Of a stretch of 64,000 nt of DNA, positions 22,112 through 34,365 are shown piece by piece. The translations under genes were made by a program, and so were the position numbers. Source of the DNA: Fagopyrum homotropicum (Eukaryota; Streptophyta; Magnoliopsida; Caryophyllales; Polygonaceae); assembly GCA_033239125.1 (NCBI GenBank), contig BSWB01000005.1:117304494-117368493 (forward strand), written 5' to 3'. The stretch's first letter is position 1. Every line of letters begins with the position of its first letter. The notes under the pieces were generated by a model. That model was given only the letters and a program-made list of their open reading frames with translations. It was not told where the DNA came from and made no database searches.

Positions 22112-23947
22112 TGATAACACGATTTATGACTTAGGTTTAGGTAATCGTTTAGATAGATTCATCACTCATTCATGCATGGTTTAGCACAAATTCGCGACGT
22201 TTGCACTCAAATCACGTATTTTGTCGAGATAGACGTCTACACGGACTTGTGCGTTGCTTTGTAGGTATTTCGGGGGTCTTTTGGACATTAACCGATACAT
22301 TAGAGGGTCAAGCCTCATGATGGTACACATCCAAAGCCTTGGAGGAGCATAATTGGAGCAACAAAGGACACAAAGATCACTAATGGTGCAAGCAATGGAG
22401 CAACTCATGGCTAGACGATCATAGCATGTTCTGCTGAAGAAAATCGGACCAACTAGCAGCTAAATCGGCCGATTTTATTCACTGGGTCGATTTTTGGGTC
22501 TTTGACAGCTTAAGCCACGTGTCCCACGATCTCTTGTCCGTCCTTGCTCTTGGTGGAGAATATAGTGGTCCTGCAGGTGGTTGCTGAGCATCTCTCCTCT
22601 CCCACACTCTCATTCACAGCTCATCAATTTTGGGGAAGAAGATTGGAGGAGAAGAAAAGCTCTCAAGGATTGAAGGAAGAAGAAGAACACCATTCAAAGA
22701 GTTTCTAGTGAGGTTTTGAGTGATTTTGAGTGATTTTTGGAGTTTTGGATTGAAGAACTATTGCAAGGATTGTTAGGAACGTTTTGGATCTTCATTTAAG
22801 AATTTGTAAGTCTTGTTACAACTTGGATTTGGCTGAGATTTATTGATTTTACTTGCTTATCCTTCATTATCCTTCTATGAACACCATGTATGCTTGTTTG
22901 ATGATTTTGGATCTTGATATGCATATTGTTGGCTAGTTTATTGTGATTCTGGAGTGATGGATTGATGGTTATGGCTAGGGTGATGATAGGATGGGCTTAT
23001 ATGTTAGTTTAGGATGATTTATATGCACGAAACTCACAACAGAAGGAAAAATCGGCCTGTTCATCAGGTAAATCGACCGATTTTCCCCATGATCCACCCG
23101 ATTTCCTTCTCTGTTGCTCTTTAAATGATGAATCTGTATGATTGGGGTGTTAGGTTGTTAAATCCTAGTGTTTATTAAGCCTAATTTAGCTTAGGATCGC
23201 CTAATGCTATCAACCTAAGTGAAGGAAGAGATCTACCCGATGATTCCCGATCTTAGATACCTTAGAAGATGAATTCTAGGTAGTAGTGAGCCTCATAATC
23301 CGCTATTGGATCGAGTGTGCTAGGATTATTGCTTGAGATTTCCCTATTCCGAGACTTACCCGGTAAGGAGAGGGTCACCCCTTAAGTAGTATCTAGTTTG
23401 TGTGGAATCCTTTATTCTAACCCCTTGAGACCTACCCGGTAATAGGAGTTTGATGCGGGATTAGTGAAGTGAGAGACCTACCCGGTAATCGCTTCCATTA
23501 GTGAAACATTCTTTCCCCAACACCGCAGCTTGTCCTTAGAATCCTTAGAACCTTGAGTCCAATACCATAACCGGAAATCTTGACCTCTAGAATCTACTTT
23601 TCTCTCTTGATCATATACTTTGTGCTTTGTGTTACTTGTTCGTTTGCTAGCTTAAGTTGTTAGTTGTTTTATTACCTTTCTTGCTTTGTGATCTTTGTTT
23701 GATCACCACAAAAACCTCCAAAACATTGAGTTTTCCATTTTCTTTGTTCCTCATCTTATCTTAGCCTAGATTCACACTATCTATGACCATTGTTTGACTC
23801 GATCTCACCTTAGTCTTTGTGTTCGATCTTGGAATACTATCCCTACTACAAACGTCCCGTACACTGCGGGTTCGCTAGGAGTTACGATAATTATAACGAG
23901 TATAAATTTAAAACCTATTGCGTATCACACATATCCTGAGCGTGACA
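22112..23947 (+). repeat. Element B 3' LTR
   Basis: 1836 bp, the same length as the 5' copy, with about 17 substitutions and no indel seen. It ends GCGTGACA, followed by the TSD GTTTG at 23948-23952. Confidence 0.95.
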
Positions 23948-23952
23948 GTTTG

Positions 23953-26598
23953 ACAACAATTTTACTTGGATCTTACAACAAGGCACAAAAGTATTTAAAA
24001 CATTTGAAAACTGTAAACAATATATACATGGAGAATATGTATCAGCCTTTCAAGAAAAGCTACTAAAATGATGCATATGAAGAACAGACGACATCCCCGT
24101 CCCCAACTAAATGAGTACGTGGACCCGGCTGACCATTTCCTCCAGATCTCTCTACAACTGTCTTAACCTGCAAGGCATCTACAAGCGGTATAAAACCGTT
24201 AGCTAACATTCTATGCATAAGGATAAAGGTAAAAGCACATACACACAACATACACAATCAACATGCAACACTCAATCCTTTTATTATCTCTAATTAGGTG
24301 ATAGGTCATTACTAATGATACTTATTTTGTGACAAGAGGGATTCCCAAACCTCGCCCCTGTCCCCGTTTACCAACGCGGAATGGTACTAATGCATCTGAC
24401 CGTCTACCGGACTGGGCTGGTCGCAGGGAACCTCCTAGACTCTCGCAAGAGCTAGGCAGATGATGTCACGACCCGTTATCATACACTTGGGTCAATTACG
24501 TAAATAATAAAGTCGGCCTAATCCCGTTTTGTTGTTTATCATAACTAGCAAACACCACTCATACACATTACACTCATACAAGAAAGCCAGCTAAGTAAGT
24601 CCGTGGACTTACCAGAATCGAATCTCGCCTCTCTTAACACTACTCAATCAGTAACTGCAGAAACTCAGTTGCCTGTCAAAGGAGGCACGTGGGTCAATAC
24701 ATTTCCCTAGGTACTTAGAAGTCTGAAACTCCTAAGCTGTAAGATCCTATTTGGACATAATTTATTACAATACTTATTTAAGGTAACATGACTATTTTAC
24801 CCTTGGTCCCGAGACTTCCAAAACTCGTAATACGTACTTAAATTCTTACTTGAGGCTAATTAACCATATTCTACTCCCTAGGATGATTTTAGGTAAAACA
24901 AGAGAAACTACCCACTTTTCTATTTCACGAAAAGTCACTAAGGTCCAACTACAACTTCAAATATGAAATTAAAATAAACTTATAAAAATTCTAAAATAAA
25001 TCTCTAAATCATCTAGGATATCTAATCTACTCATAGGAGCAATAATTTTCTAAAACTGTTCCATTATCACTTCTACAAAAATCCTTAAAGTTGGCTACAA
25101 CACTAAAAACGTTCCTATACTTAGTCAAATTTCTAAGTACACTTTGAAAAAAATCATAACTCCTAAACCATTCGCTGGATTTATCCCAAATTTTGATATG
25201 TTCTACTATAATATTTCAAATAAATCATATCCAAAACTCAAGTCAAACAGAGATCAAAATCATATTCAAAACTATCTCCCAAAACAGATCTCATGCTGTT
25301 TTTCTCAACTCAGCACATTTATAAAAAAAACTGCACGAGGAGGCACTTTGCAACATCATAACTCTCAAACCGTAACTCTGATTCTTCCCAATTTTTAGTA
25401 TGATCTACTATGTACTACTGCCTACAACATATCCAAAATTCAGCCAAAAAGAAGAAGTATAACTTACCCAAATCTGGAACCGAAGTTGACTGTTCGTCAC
25501 TTCTGAAAACTGCGAAAAACGTAACAGCTCTCTGCTGTTGTTTTCTTGACTGAAATACATGGTTCCAAGATGGTTTAGCATCAGCTATAAGTACACATAT
25601 GATTGAAGGAAAGCAAGGTTGAAAGAGTATGGTTACACTCAACTATAAAACTCGCCCACGAGGCTCACGAGGTTGCAAGGGATGTGCAGAAGGGTGAACG
25701 CTCCTGCTGCTGTGCAATGTTGGTGCTTCAATGGGGCTGCTGCGATCTGCGTCGATACAGAAGAAGGGGAGGAGAGGTTTACGTGCATCTGGAAGCAAAG
25801 ACGTTGCAACTCCTTCTCTTCTGGCGTGAATGTAGGACTGTTTCAGCTGTGGATTTGCCTCATTTATTCACTGTTGTTACGTGATATAGGGAAGGGAAAG
25901 AGCTGGCTGTTACAATGTGGAAGATAGGGCAGCATCTCATGGAGTTATGGGCTGGAATTAACACTCTTCAGGGCTGCCGCAAGCCTCATTAAGCAGCTGA
26001 GTGTGTGGGCTGCTGAAGGTGTGATTGCTGGGCCTCCTGGGCTGCTTGATCCGCCAGCAAAGGTTAAGGTAAGGGTTGGGAACAATCAAACCAATTAAGA
26101 AACAATGGGCTGAAATATGGCAAGAAATAAGTGGGCTGAAAGTTTGTCAAAACTCGTCATGGCCTTGTCAGGCCCATGAATGAGTTTGTCACAGATTTGT
26201 CGGGCTTTGTCATGGCCTCGTCTCAGCTTACTCATGATCTTGTCACAGCTTGTCATGATCTCGTCTAAAGTCATCGATAAGAATGAATTATAATAACTAG
26301 GGTTTGATATAAATCTATCATTTTATGAGAATTAAATTCTACATAAAATAATACATAATTATAAGAATTAGGATTTGATATAATTCTATCATTTTATGTA
26401 AATTAAATTCTACATAAAATGATAAATAATTATAGGAATTAGAGCTTGATATAATTTTATCATTTTATGTGAATTAGCTTCTACATAAAATGATAAAATT
26501 TGTGAAGAAAGAATTGCTAGATAGAATGGAAAACCGTCAACGGCTCGAAGTCCGATTTGATTCGGAATTAAACGGAAATTAAAATTCCGGATATTACA
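23953..26598 (-). mobile_element. Element A 3' LTR, second piece
   Basis: Continues the LTR interrupted at 12,553 and ends GGATATTACA. Together with the first piece it totals 2719 bp. It has one copy of the 33-bp minisatellite unit (the right LTR has three) and lacks the MITE. Near 26286-26505 it holds three imperfect copies of an 80-bp AT-rich unit built on CTATCATTTTATG and TTCTACATAAAAT. Confidence 0.9.
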
Positions 26599-26803
26599 TC
26601 AGTACCCCCTTAAAATAAGTTTCGTCCCGAAACTTAGAACAAGGTACTTAATTAAACGACTTCCATAAATAACTGGTTTGTCCTAGTCTCACTAAATTTT
26701 TATTCATTTCCTAAACTTCTCTAACCCTATCAAAGCGTAACGGAAAAAAAAAACTGGTCGTTACATCAGATCCCCCTCAAAATAAGTTTCGTCCCGAAAC
26801 TTA
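26594..26803 (-). repeat. Duplicated polypurine-tract region of element A
   Basis: Two 43-bp near-copies occur at 26594-26636 and 26761-26803. Each has, on the - strand, a perfect hairpin TAAGTTTCG-GGA-CGAAACTTA, then TTTTAAGGGGG or TTTTGAGGGGG, then CTGATGTAA. Between them, on the - strand, sits TGTAACGACCAG, which looks like the start of a different LTR. One copy abuts the real LTR end. Confidence 0.75.
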
Positions 26804-29800
26804 GGGTAAGACAATCCTGATCGGCCTTTAAGACACCTAATGGGTGTTTTTGATCACTGGACAAAAGTCTTGTCGTTTCCACATCCAAGTATCCCACACA
26901 TCACGGTTATCAAAAGCACGCATCACTGACTAAGCACTCAATCATGAAATAAACAAGTAGTCAAACAATATCACACATCCAAGGTCAAGCCCTAACTCGT
27001 CACTCTCGAGGTTACAACTATCACTACATAGGTCTTTGAAATGTTACGTCTCTTGCTATCCCCAATGTCTTAGGTAGCCTTATCGGCTTCTCATAAAACC
27101 ACTAAGTCTTAGATCTTTTCAGGTACTTAGATCACAAGCGCCTGTTGCTACCACGTTCTAGAGTGGTTACCGGATGTCTCACCGGTATCATCCGGCTCAA
27201 CTGTCTAATCCTCTAATCTGATGACCTAACTCATGTCTGGTAGGTATCTCTCCAACTGAAATTCTCAAACTCAGTTCCCAAACTTAGTCTCCGTGGAAAA
27301 CTGAAGTTCTAGATCCTTTGATGACTCTACGGAAAATGATCTATTCAACTTTCTTCCCTTTGTTATGACCACTTGCTTCGAGCCTTCTGAAAAGGTCCTG
27401 TCTACACAATCAGGTCAAAGGTCTTGGACATCCACCAACACTTACCAAGTGCTCAATGCTCTTCGTATCACGACCCACTTGGTCTTGTCTTTTAATATTA
27501 CTCAGTCATCATGTTCCTCAGGTACGGAATCGTCAACGTTACCCTTTTCAGGTCTAACACTCGAGACAACTAAAAATCAAATCTAGTGGTCATCCTCTTT
27601 GTTCACCTGGCATTATTATATTATTTATAGATCTCTAATATATCGTTTGCTCAAACTTAGGTTTATCACGCATTTCCCAAGATCTTAAGTGACTTAGAAT
27701 ACGTCCGGAATGACGGTATTAGACACAAAGTGATCTCCTAACACCATTATTTTATCATGACTACTAAATAATTGTTAACATACCATTAGCAGTGCACTCT
27801 TTTATCTACCATTGTTACCAGCCCGGTAGTATCCCCCTAACTCAAAACGCAACTAGGCTCTGTTCCGACATAACATTACACATAAAATCTACTCCGAGAT
27901 TATGCTTTCCTTAAGCACTGTTACTAGGTTGCAAGTATGATCCTGTCGCTTCTCTTTCTTATGTATCTTCGACTCAGGATGGTAGTTACTCACTTGGAGC
28001 TTTCTAGTGCAGGACATGCACAATACTTTTATTACATCATTGATTATTTCCTAATCCATCCAGAAAACTCACTCTAGAGTATTCCATTAGTATGAAATTC
28101 CAAAACTACTTGTCTGGAAACATGTAGCAAAGCCGTCACTCTTCACTCGGATCCATAATAGGGTACCAGCCTCCTTCTATTATCTCTACATGCACATAAG
28201 TTTCCGTATAACATTTTTAGTAACTCCACATAGCCTAACTCACGTTCCTTCCAACTAGGATGTATTTCACAAACTATCCCCATCTTAAACTCGACACGAC
28301 ATCCCTCAACACCCTTGAGCTTATTGCTCTGTGGGTTAGGACCCACCACGCTTCCGCTGCGCTACTCTGATTATCCTGTTGGCACTCATTAATCCTTAGG
28401 ACCTTTTCTGTAAGTATAAAATGATTAACCTCAAAAATCTTTCTTCCAATTACACCATGAGTCGTATACGGATGATAACCAAGTACCTTCTTTATTTGCC
28501 TTAAGAAAATAAAATAACGATGGAAAAACAACTTCTTCCGCTTACTTTCTTAATTCTACTACCACGGATCCAAACTCCCTGACTTGACCGGATTTTGATC
28601 TTAACTGGCCAAGAAGTAATCCTTAAAACGTTTCTCTTTATACCTTTAATTCATCCAAGAAGGTTGTCGCTGCCTACTTAAGGAAATCCTCTATGGCGTC
28701 GGTACAACTACTCCATAGATCCACCGTCACAAATATCTCTTCTTAGCGGCGCATAACTCGTCAATACCAAACCATACTTGCACGTCCTTGGTTGACATCG
28801 GTCAGTCTATAATTGACTTATCTCAATTTCATACCTCTACTAGTATTAGACTTTTGGTCCACATCACCTACTAGATTTATCCTTTTATCCTTCTTTAGTT
28901 CGTCTTATCTTGCACTCTTCTGCTTCCTTTGGGACAACTCTCTTTCTCAAGTCTCACTGTGCCATTCACTTGACGTCAAAAGTCGTTCCTAACACTCCAC
29001 GATAGATGGTAAGCGTCTTGTAGTTCCGATGACCTTTAATTACCTCCCAATTGTAGTCCCTTTACAGGGACTATCAATGTTGATGACCTATGTTCTATTA
29101 TAAATGGGGTTATCTTGGACTCTTTAGTCCACCACACAATTCTCACAAGCACGGTTCCTTAATCGGCGTTGTTTGTAATATTTCCTTCCAAATCTCTGTT
29201 GACTATGTTACCGGGCTTCGATCCTTTCGATACTGGCGTTGTGATTCTTCTTAGAATTCTTATCTTGAAAGAAGACAAAACGTCTCCCGGCTTGTGAAGT
29301 CTATCTTTCGCTCTTACATTAAGTTGTAAGTCTCCAGTCCATGTTAATTGTGATCTGTCAAAATTTCCTTAGTTAGTAGGTAAACAGTTGCTCACAATAA
29401 TCCTTTTATACTTCTTTAGTTCGTTCTACCTTCCACTCTTCGGCTTCTTATGGCTAACTTCATTTCTCTAGTCCGATTGTGTAATTCATCTGGCATAAAT
29501 AGTCGTTTCAAGTTTCCACGATAGCTTGCAACCGTCTTTGAAATTATTATGGCCGAAATGATCATCCACTTGCAGACCTTTTGCATGGACCATCTGTGTT
29601 AGTGGCTTAGGTCCCGTAATAATTCGGGTTACCCTGGACTCTCAAGTCTAGCAAGGCCGTTCTCCCATACAGATTTCTTCACTGGAGTTAGTGGTAATAT
29701 CGCCTTCATGGAACTCTGTTGACCCTGATACAGGCTTCCATTCTTTGGATATTGGCGTCGCGGTTTCTTTCAAACTACTTATATCTCTAAGGAGATCAAA

Positions 29801-30654
29801 ACCTCCCCATGCTTGTGGAGTCTGCCTTTTCGCTTTTACACTCAATTGTAGGTCTTCATTCCGTGCACCTTAGATTCTCACACCCGGATTGACACTTTGT
29901 CTCTTCTGGTTTCTCATGCCTATAATGGTCTATGTGGCATCCGCCTCGATGGTAATGTCCTTGATTCCACAATCTTGGTTGTACTCAACTCTACTTGGCT
30001 CGTTCCAATATTGTTATCTCTACTCCGCACTCTTGTAGTCTCTTGCATGGTTCTTATAATTCATCTCTCGGCTTCATACAACCAAGTCCCTTGTATGACC
30101 TTCTATTTCTTCTATCTGAGTTGACTCAGGGATTTCTTCCTCATCTGATTGCGCTTGTGGTAAAACTTATCTTCACAACTTTACTTCCTTGCTCACTTGT
30201 TCTTTGGATGCATTCTAAGGATCACCAAGCGGCCTACCTGAGTGTAATACTCAATTCAAGGTCCGATTCCATTGCCTCGTGTTGGAGATTCGTCAAGTCC
30301 GCAGTTGATTTATCGAGAGGCGATAATCGCTTTGTGATATCACGACTAAAGGATATTTTATATCCTTTAGGATACTAACATGCTATACATATACATATAT
30401 ATAATCATACATTAGAACATATCGATATAAGTCTATCTACTAACTAACATACCTATCATGCTAAGTTGTAGAGATCCACGGAGAGCGATGGTAGTCCGAC
30501 GTACTACTAACCCACAACCCGACTATGCTCGTGTAAAAACATAACTCCGTTTTGAAAATTTTAGACCCCTTTCGGGTTCTAGTTATTTTATACAATCGGT
30601 CTTTCAGAAGATTTCAAGTGCCATTGTTGCCAACCCAGAGCTCTGATACCATAT
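26599..30654 (-). other. Element A interior, no recognisable gag or pol
   Basis: 4.06 kb between the LTRs with only short open stretches and no retroviral protein motif that I can find on either strand. It contains a degenerate direct duplication of about 0.5 kb (about 28880-29365 and 29395-29870). Each copy has CTTTAGTTCGT, a phrase near CCACGATAG, GGACTCT...AGTC and a similar end. The interior ends at a tRNA-iMet-type primer site on the - strand (30640-30651). It resembles large non-autonomous LTR elements. Confidence 0.7.
30640..30651 (-). other. Element A primer-binding site (tRNA-iMet type)
   Basis: On the - strand the sequence TGGTATCAGAGC begins 3 bases after the LTR end. It matches the usual initiator-Met primer site of plant chromoviruses and sets the orientation of element A. 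Confidence 0.85.
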
Positions 30655-31911
30655 TGTAACACCCCAAATTCTGAGAACTCGGGGAGCTACTGGTTAGGAC
30701 CTCACAATGGGTCCCGACCATAGTTTGACAACAATTTTACTTGGATCTTACAACAAGGCACAAAAGTATTTAAAACATTTGAAAACTGTAAACAATATAT
30801 ACATGGAGAATATGTATCAGCCTTTCAAGAAAAGCTACTAAAATGATGCATATGAAGAACAGACGACATCCTCGTCCCCAACTAAATGAGTACGTGGACC
30901 CGGCTGACCATTTCCTCCGGATCTCTCTACAACTGTCTTAACCTGCAAGGCATCTACAAGCGGTATAAAACCGTTAGCTAACATTCTATGCATAAGGATA
31001 AAGGTAAAAGCACATACACACAACATACACAATCAACATGCAACACTCAATCCTTTTATTATCTCTAATTAGGTGATAGGTCATTACTAATGATACTTAT
31101 TTTGTGACAAGAGGGATTCCCAAACCTCGCCCCTGTCCCCGTTTACCAACGCGGAATGGTACTAATGCATCTGACCGTCTACCGGACTGGGCTGGTCGCA
31201 GAAAACCTCCTAGACTCTCGCAAGAGCTAGGCAGATGATGTCACGACCCGTTATCATACACTTGGGTCAATTACGTAAATAATAAAGTCGGCCTAATCCG
31301 GTTTCGTTGTTTATCATAACTAGCAAACACCACTCATACACATTACACTCATACAAGAAAGCCAGCTAAGTAAGTCTGTGGACTTACCAGAATCGAATCT
31401 CGCCTCTCTAAACACCACTCAATCAGTAACTGCAGAAACTCAGTTGCCTGTCAAAGGAGGCACGTGGGTCAATACATTTCCCTAGGTACTTAGAAGTCTG
31501 AAACTCCTAAGCTGTAAGATCCTATTTGGACATAATTTATTACAATACTTATTTAAGGTAACATGACTATTTTACCCTTGGTCCCGAGACTTCCAAAACT
31601 CGTAATACGTACTTAAATTCTTACTTGAGGCTAATTAACCATATTCTACTCCCTAGGATGATTTTAGGTAAAACAAGAGAAACTACCCACTTTTCTATTT
31701 CACGAAAAGTCACTAAGGTCCAACTACAACTTCAAATATGAAATTAAAATAAACTTATAAAAATTCTAAAATAAATCTCTAAATCATCTAGGATATCTAA
31801 TCTACTCATAGGAGCAATAATTTTCTAAAACTGTTCCATTATCACTTCTACAAAAATCTTTAAAGTTGGCTACAACACTAAAAACGTTCCTATACTTAGT
31901 CAAATTTCTAA

Positions 31912-32261
31912 GGGCCTGTTCATTTCCCATATCCTGATATGGGATATGGGTATGGATATCACATATCCGATATCCATGTTTCGTAATTGAGTATATGGAT
32001 ATCAAAGTGATATCCTAGATATCAAAACTGTACTTTTTTATAGTTTTTGATATCTTAAAAAATTGGGAGATATCACGTTCATTTTCTCTCACGTTTCCCT
32101 CAAACCTCTCCCTCCCCAGTCTTCCTCTTTTGATATACCTCACCATCTTGCCAAACACAAGTGTCAGATATGAGATATCAATCTCATATCCATATCTATG
32201 ATATCTACACCGATACCGATATTTGATATACTCATATCTGATATGGGAAATGAACAAGCCC
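31912..32261. mobile_element. Tourist-like (PIF/Harbinger) MITE, 350 bp
   Basis: Terminal inverted repeats GGGCCTGTTCATTTCCCATA and its inverse, with one mismatch over 22 bp, are flanked by TAA at 31909-31911 and 32262-32264. The left LTR of the same element shows the empty site with a single TAA near 25135. The interior is rich in GATATC/ATATCC and has no ORF of note. Terminal sequence and TAA duplication match Tourist-type elements. Confidence 0.9.
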
Positions 32262-32838
32262 TAAGAACACTTTGAAAAAAATCATAACTCCTAAACCATT
32301 CGCTGGATTTATCCCAAATTTTGATATGTTCTACTATAATATTTCAACTAAATCATATCCAAAACTCAAGTCAAACAGAGATTAAAATCATATTCAAAAC
32401 TATCTCCCAAAACAGATCCCATGCTGCTTTTCTCAACTCAGCACATTTATAAAAAAAACTGCACGAGGAGGCACTTTGCAACATCATAACTCTCAAACCG
32501 TAACTCTGATTCTTCCCAATTTTTAGTATGATCTACTATGTACTACTGCCTACAACATATTCAAAATTCAGCCAAAAAGAAGAAGTATAACTTACCCAAA
32601 TCTGGAACCGAAGTTGACTGCTCGTCACTTCTGAAAACTGCGAAAAACGTAACAGCTCTCTGCTGTTGTTTTCTTGACTGAAATACATGGTTCCAAGATG
32701 GTTTAGCATCAGCTATAAGTACATATATGATTGAAGGAAAGCAAGGTTGAAAGAGCATGGTTACACTCAACTATAAAACACGCCCACGAGGCTCACGAGG
32801 TTGCAAGGGATGTGCAGAAGGGTGAACGCTCCTGCTGC

Positions 32839-32937
32839 TGTGCAATGTTGGTGCTTCAATGGGGTTGTTGTTGTGCAATGTTGGTGCTTCAATGGGGCTG
32901 CTGCTGTGCAATGTTGGTGCTTCAATGGGGCTGCTGC
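32839..32937 (+). repeat. 33-bp minisatellite, three units
   Basis: Units start TGTGCAATGTTGGTGCTTCA at 32839, 32872 and 32905. The left LTR of element A has only one unit (about 25711-25743), so the expansion is later than the insertion of A. Confidence 0.9.
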
Positions 32938-33806
32938 GATCTGCGTCGATACAGAAGAAGGGGAGGAGAGGTTTACGTGCATCTGGAAGCAAAGACGTTG
33001 CAACTCCTTCTCTTCTGGCGTGAATGTAGGACTGTTTCAGCTGTGGATTTGCCTCATTTATTCACTGCTGTTACGTGATATAGGGAAGGGAAAGAGCTGG
33101 TTGTTACAATGTGGAAGATAGGGCAGCATCTCATGGAGTTATGGGCTGGAATTAACACTCTTCTGGGTTGCCGCAAGCCTCGTTAAGCAGCTGAGTGTGT
33201 GGGCTGCTGAAGGTGTGATTGCTGGGCCTCTTGGGCTGCTTGATCCGCCAGCAAAGGTTAAGGTAAGGGATGGGAACAATCAAACCAATTAAGAAACAAT
33301 GGGGGGCTGAAATATGGCAAGAAATAAGTGGGCTGAAAGTTTGTCAAAAATCTGTCAAAACTCGTCATGGCCTTGTCAGGCCCATGAATGAGTTTGTCAC
33401 AGATTTGTCGGGCTTTGTCATGGCCTCGTATCAGCTTACTCATGATCTCGTCACAGCTTGTCATGATCTCGTCTAAAGTCATCGATAAGAATGAATTATA
33501 ATAACTAGGGTTTGATATAAATCTATCATTTTATGAGAATTAAATTCTACATAAAATAATACATAATTATAAGAATTAGGATTTGATATAATTCTATCAT
33601 TTTATGTAAATTAAATTCTACATAAAATGATAAATAATTATAGGAATTAGAGCTTGATATAATTTTATCATTTTATGTGAATTAGCTTCTACATAAAATG
33701 ATAAAATTTGTGAAGAAAGAATTGCTAGATAGAATGGAAAACCGTCAACGGCTCGAAGTCCGATTTGATTCGGAATTAAACGGAAATAAAAATTCCGGAT
33801 ATTACA

Positions 33807-34064
33807 CCATTGACACCATCTCTATAGCCTACAAATACTCCTTTATTTGCTTGTGACTCTAGTTTACCCTCACTAACATGATACTAAACGGTACAACTAA
33901 AAAATCTAAGATCAAAACAGTCAGCAAACTTACCATACCACACCTCATAAGGTGTTTTGTAGTTTATGTCAGTGTGAGGTATGTGGTTTATCAAGTAGCG
34001 TGATGTAGTCACTACTACTTCCCAAAACCTCCGATCCAATTTTGCATTTGAAATCATGCACCTT

Positions 34065-34106
<42 letters not shown>

Positions 34107-34365
34107 GTAAAGAATGATTCATTCTACCTACTATTCCGTTTTGTTGTGGTGTATGGCTGATTGTATGATGACGAGCAATTCCAACATCCTTTCATAACTG
34201 ATCAAACTCAAATGAACAAAACTCCAGTTCTGTTCGCAACCTTTTGAACTTCTTCACTTTTTGATTCTCCACTAACATTTTTCGATCACTCCTTGAAGTT
34301 CCTGAAAATTTCTCCTTTGTGTTTCATGATAAATAACCAAGTTATTCTTGAATAATCATCAATGA
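33807..34365 (-). pseudogene. Ty1/copia integrase fragment, continuation of the 10.5-12.5 kb copia
   Basis: On the - strand from 34,365 the translation gives LIDDYSRITWLFIMKHKGEI, then LEFCSFEFDQL, then GIARHHTISHTPQQNG and RMNHSLLE. A (GA)n run follows, then YKTPYEVWYGKFADCF and GVFVGYRDGVNG. These are the integrase core and C-terminal phrases of copia elements. The codon frame continues across the element A insertion into GYKIWSPSEK at 12,480. Stops and frameshifts are present. The upstream gag and protease part must lie beyond element G and F, right of the window. Confidence 0.85.
34067..34105 (+). repeat. (TC)n microsatellite inside the copia integrase
   Basis: About 19 TC units. On the coding strand it reads GAGAGA and falls where the integrase normally reads LLERAR, so it probably grew from an Arg-Glu codon run. 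Confidence 0.9.

Larger units (their letters stand above)
12554..23947 (+). mobile_element. Element B: Athila-lineage LTR retrotransposon, nearly complete (11.4 kb)
   Basis: Two LTRs of exactly 1836 bp flank a single gag-pol frame. The ends are TGATAACACG...GAGCGTGACA, and the TSD is GTTTG. The primer site is of tRNA-Asp type. By eye the LTRs differ at about 17 positions (0.9%), so the insertion is young. B sits in the left LTR of element A. It has no open Athila ORF downstream of pol. Lesions in pol are listed with the coding entry. Confidence 0.95.
12481..33806 (-). mobile_element. Element A: non-autonomous chromovirus-like LTR element, host of B and a MITE
   Basis: Both LTRs start TGTAACACCCC and end ATATTACA. 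A 5-bp duplication CCATT flanks the element at 12476-12480 and 33807-33811. Orientation is -: the initiator-Met-type primer site lies on the - strand at 30640-30651 and the polypurine tract at about 26601-26615. The element sits inside a copia integrase frame, which resumes exactly across the duplication. About 30 mismatches were counted by eye over some 2.72 kb of shared LTR (about 1.1%). The 4.06-kb interior has no recognisable gag or pol, so A probably depended on proteins from relatives. Confidence 0.85.
30655..33806 (-). mobile_element. Element A 5' LTR (right copy)
   Basis: 3152 bp, TGTAACACCCC to ATATTACA. It is longer than the left copy by a 350-bp MITE with its 3-bp duplication, two extra 33-bp minisatellite units, and about 14 bp of small indels. 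These sum exactly to the length difference. It is followed by TSD CCATT at 33807-33811. Confidence 0.9.

Noticed and set aside
26281..26505. CRISPR-like array from spaced repeats in the A LTR
   Set aside because: Three adjacent imperfect 80-bp AT-rich units without spacers, duplicated in both LTRs. This is an ordinary tandem repeat in plant DNA.
30300..30420. Possible MITE from the inverted AAAGGATATTTTATATCCTT stretch near 30350
   Set aside because: A single small palindrome. No flanking duplication or paired terminal repeats could be found.
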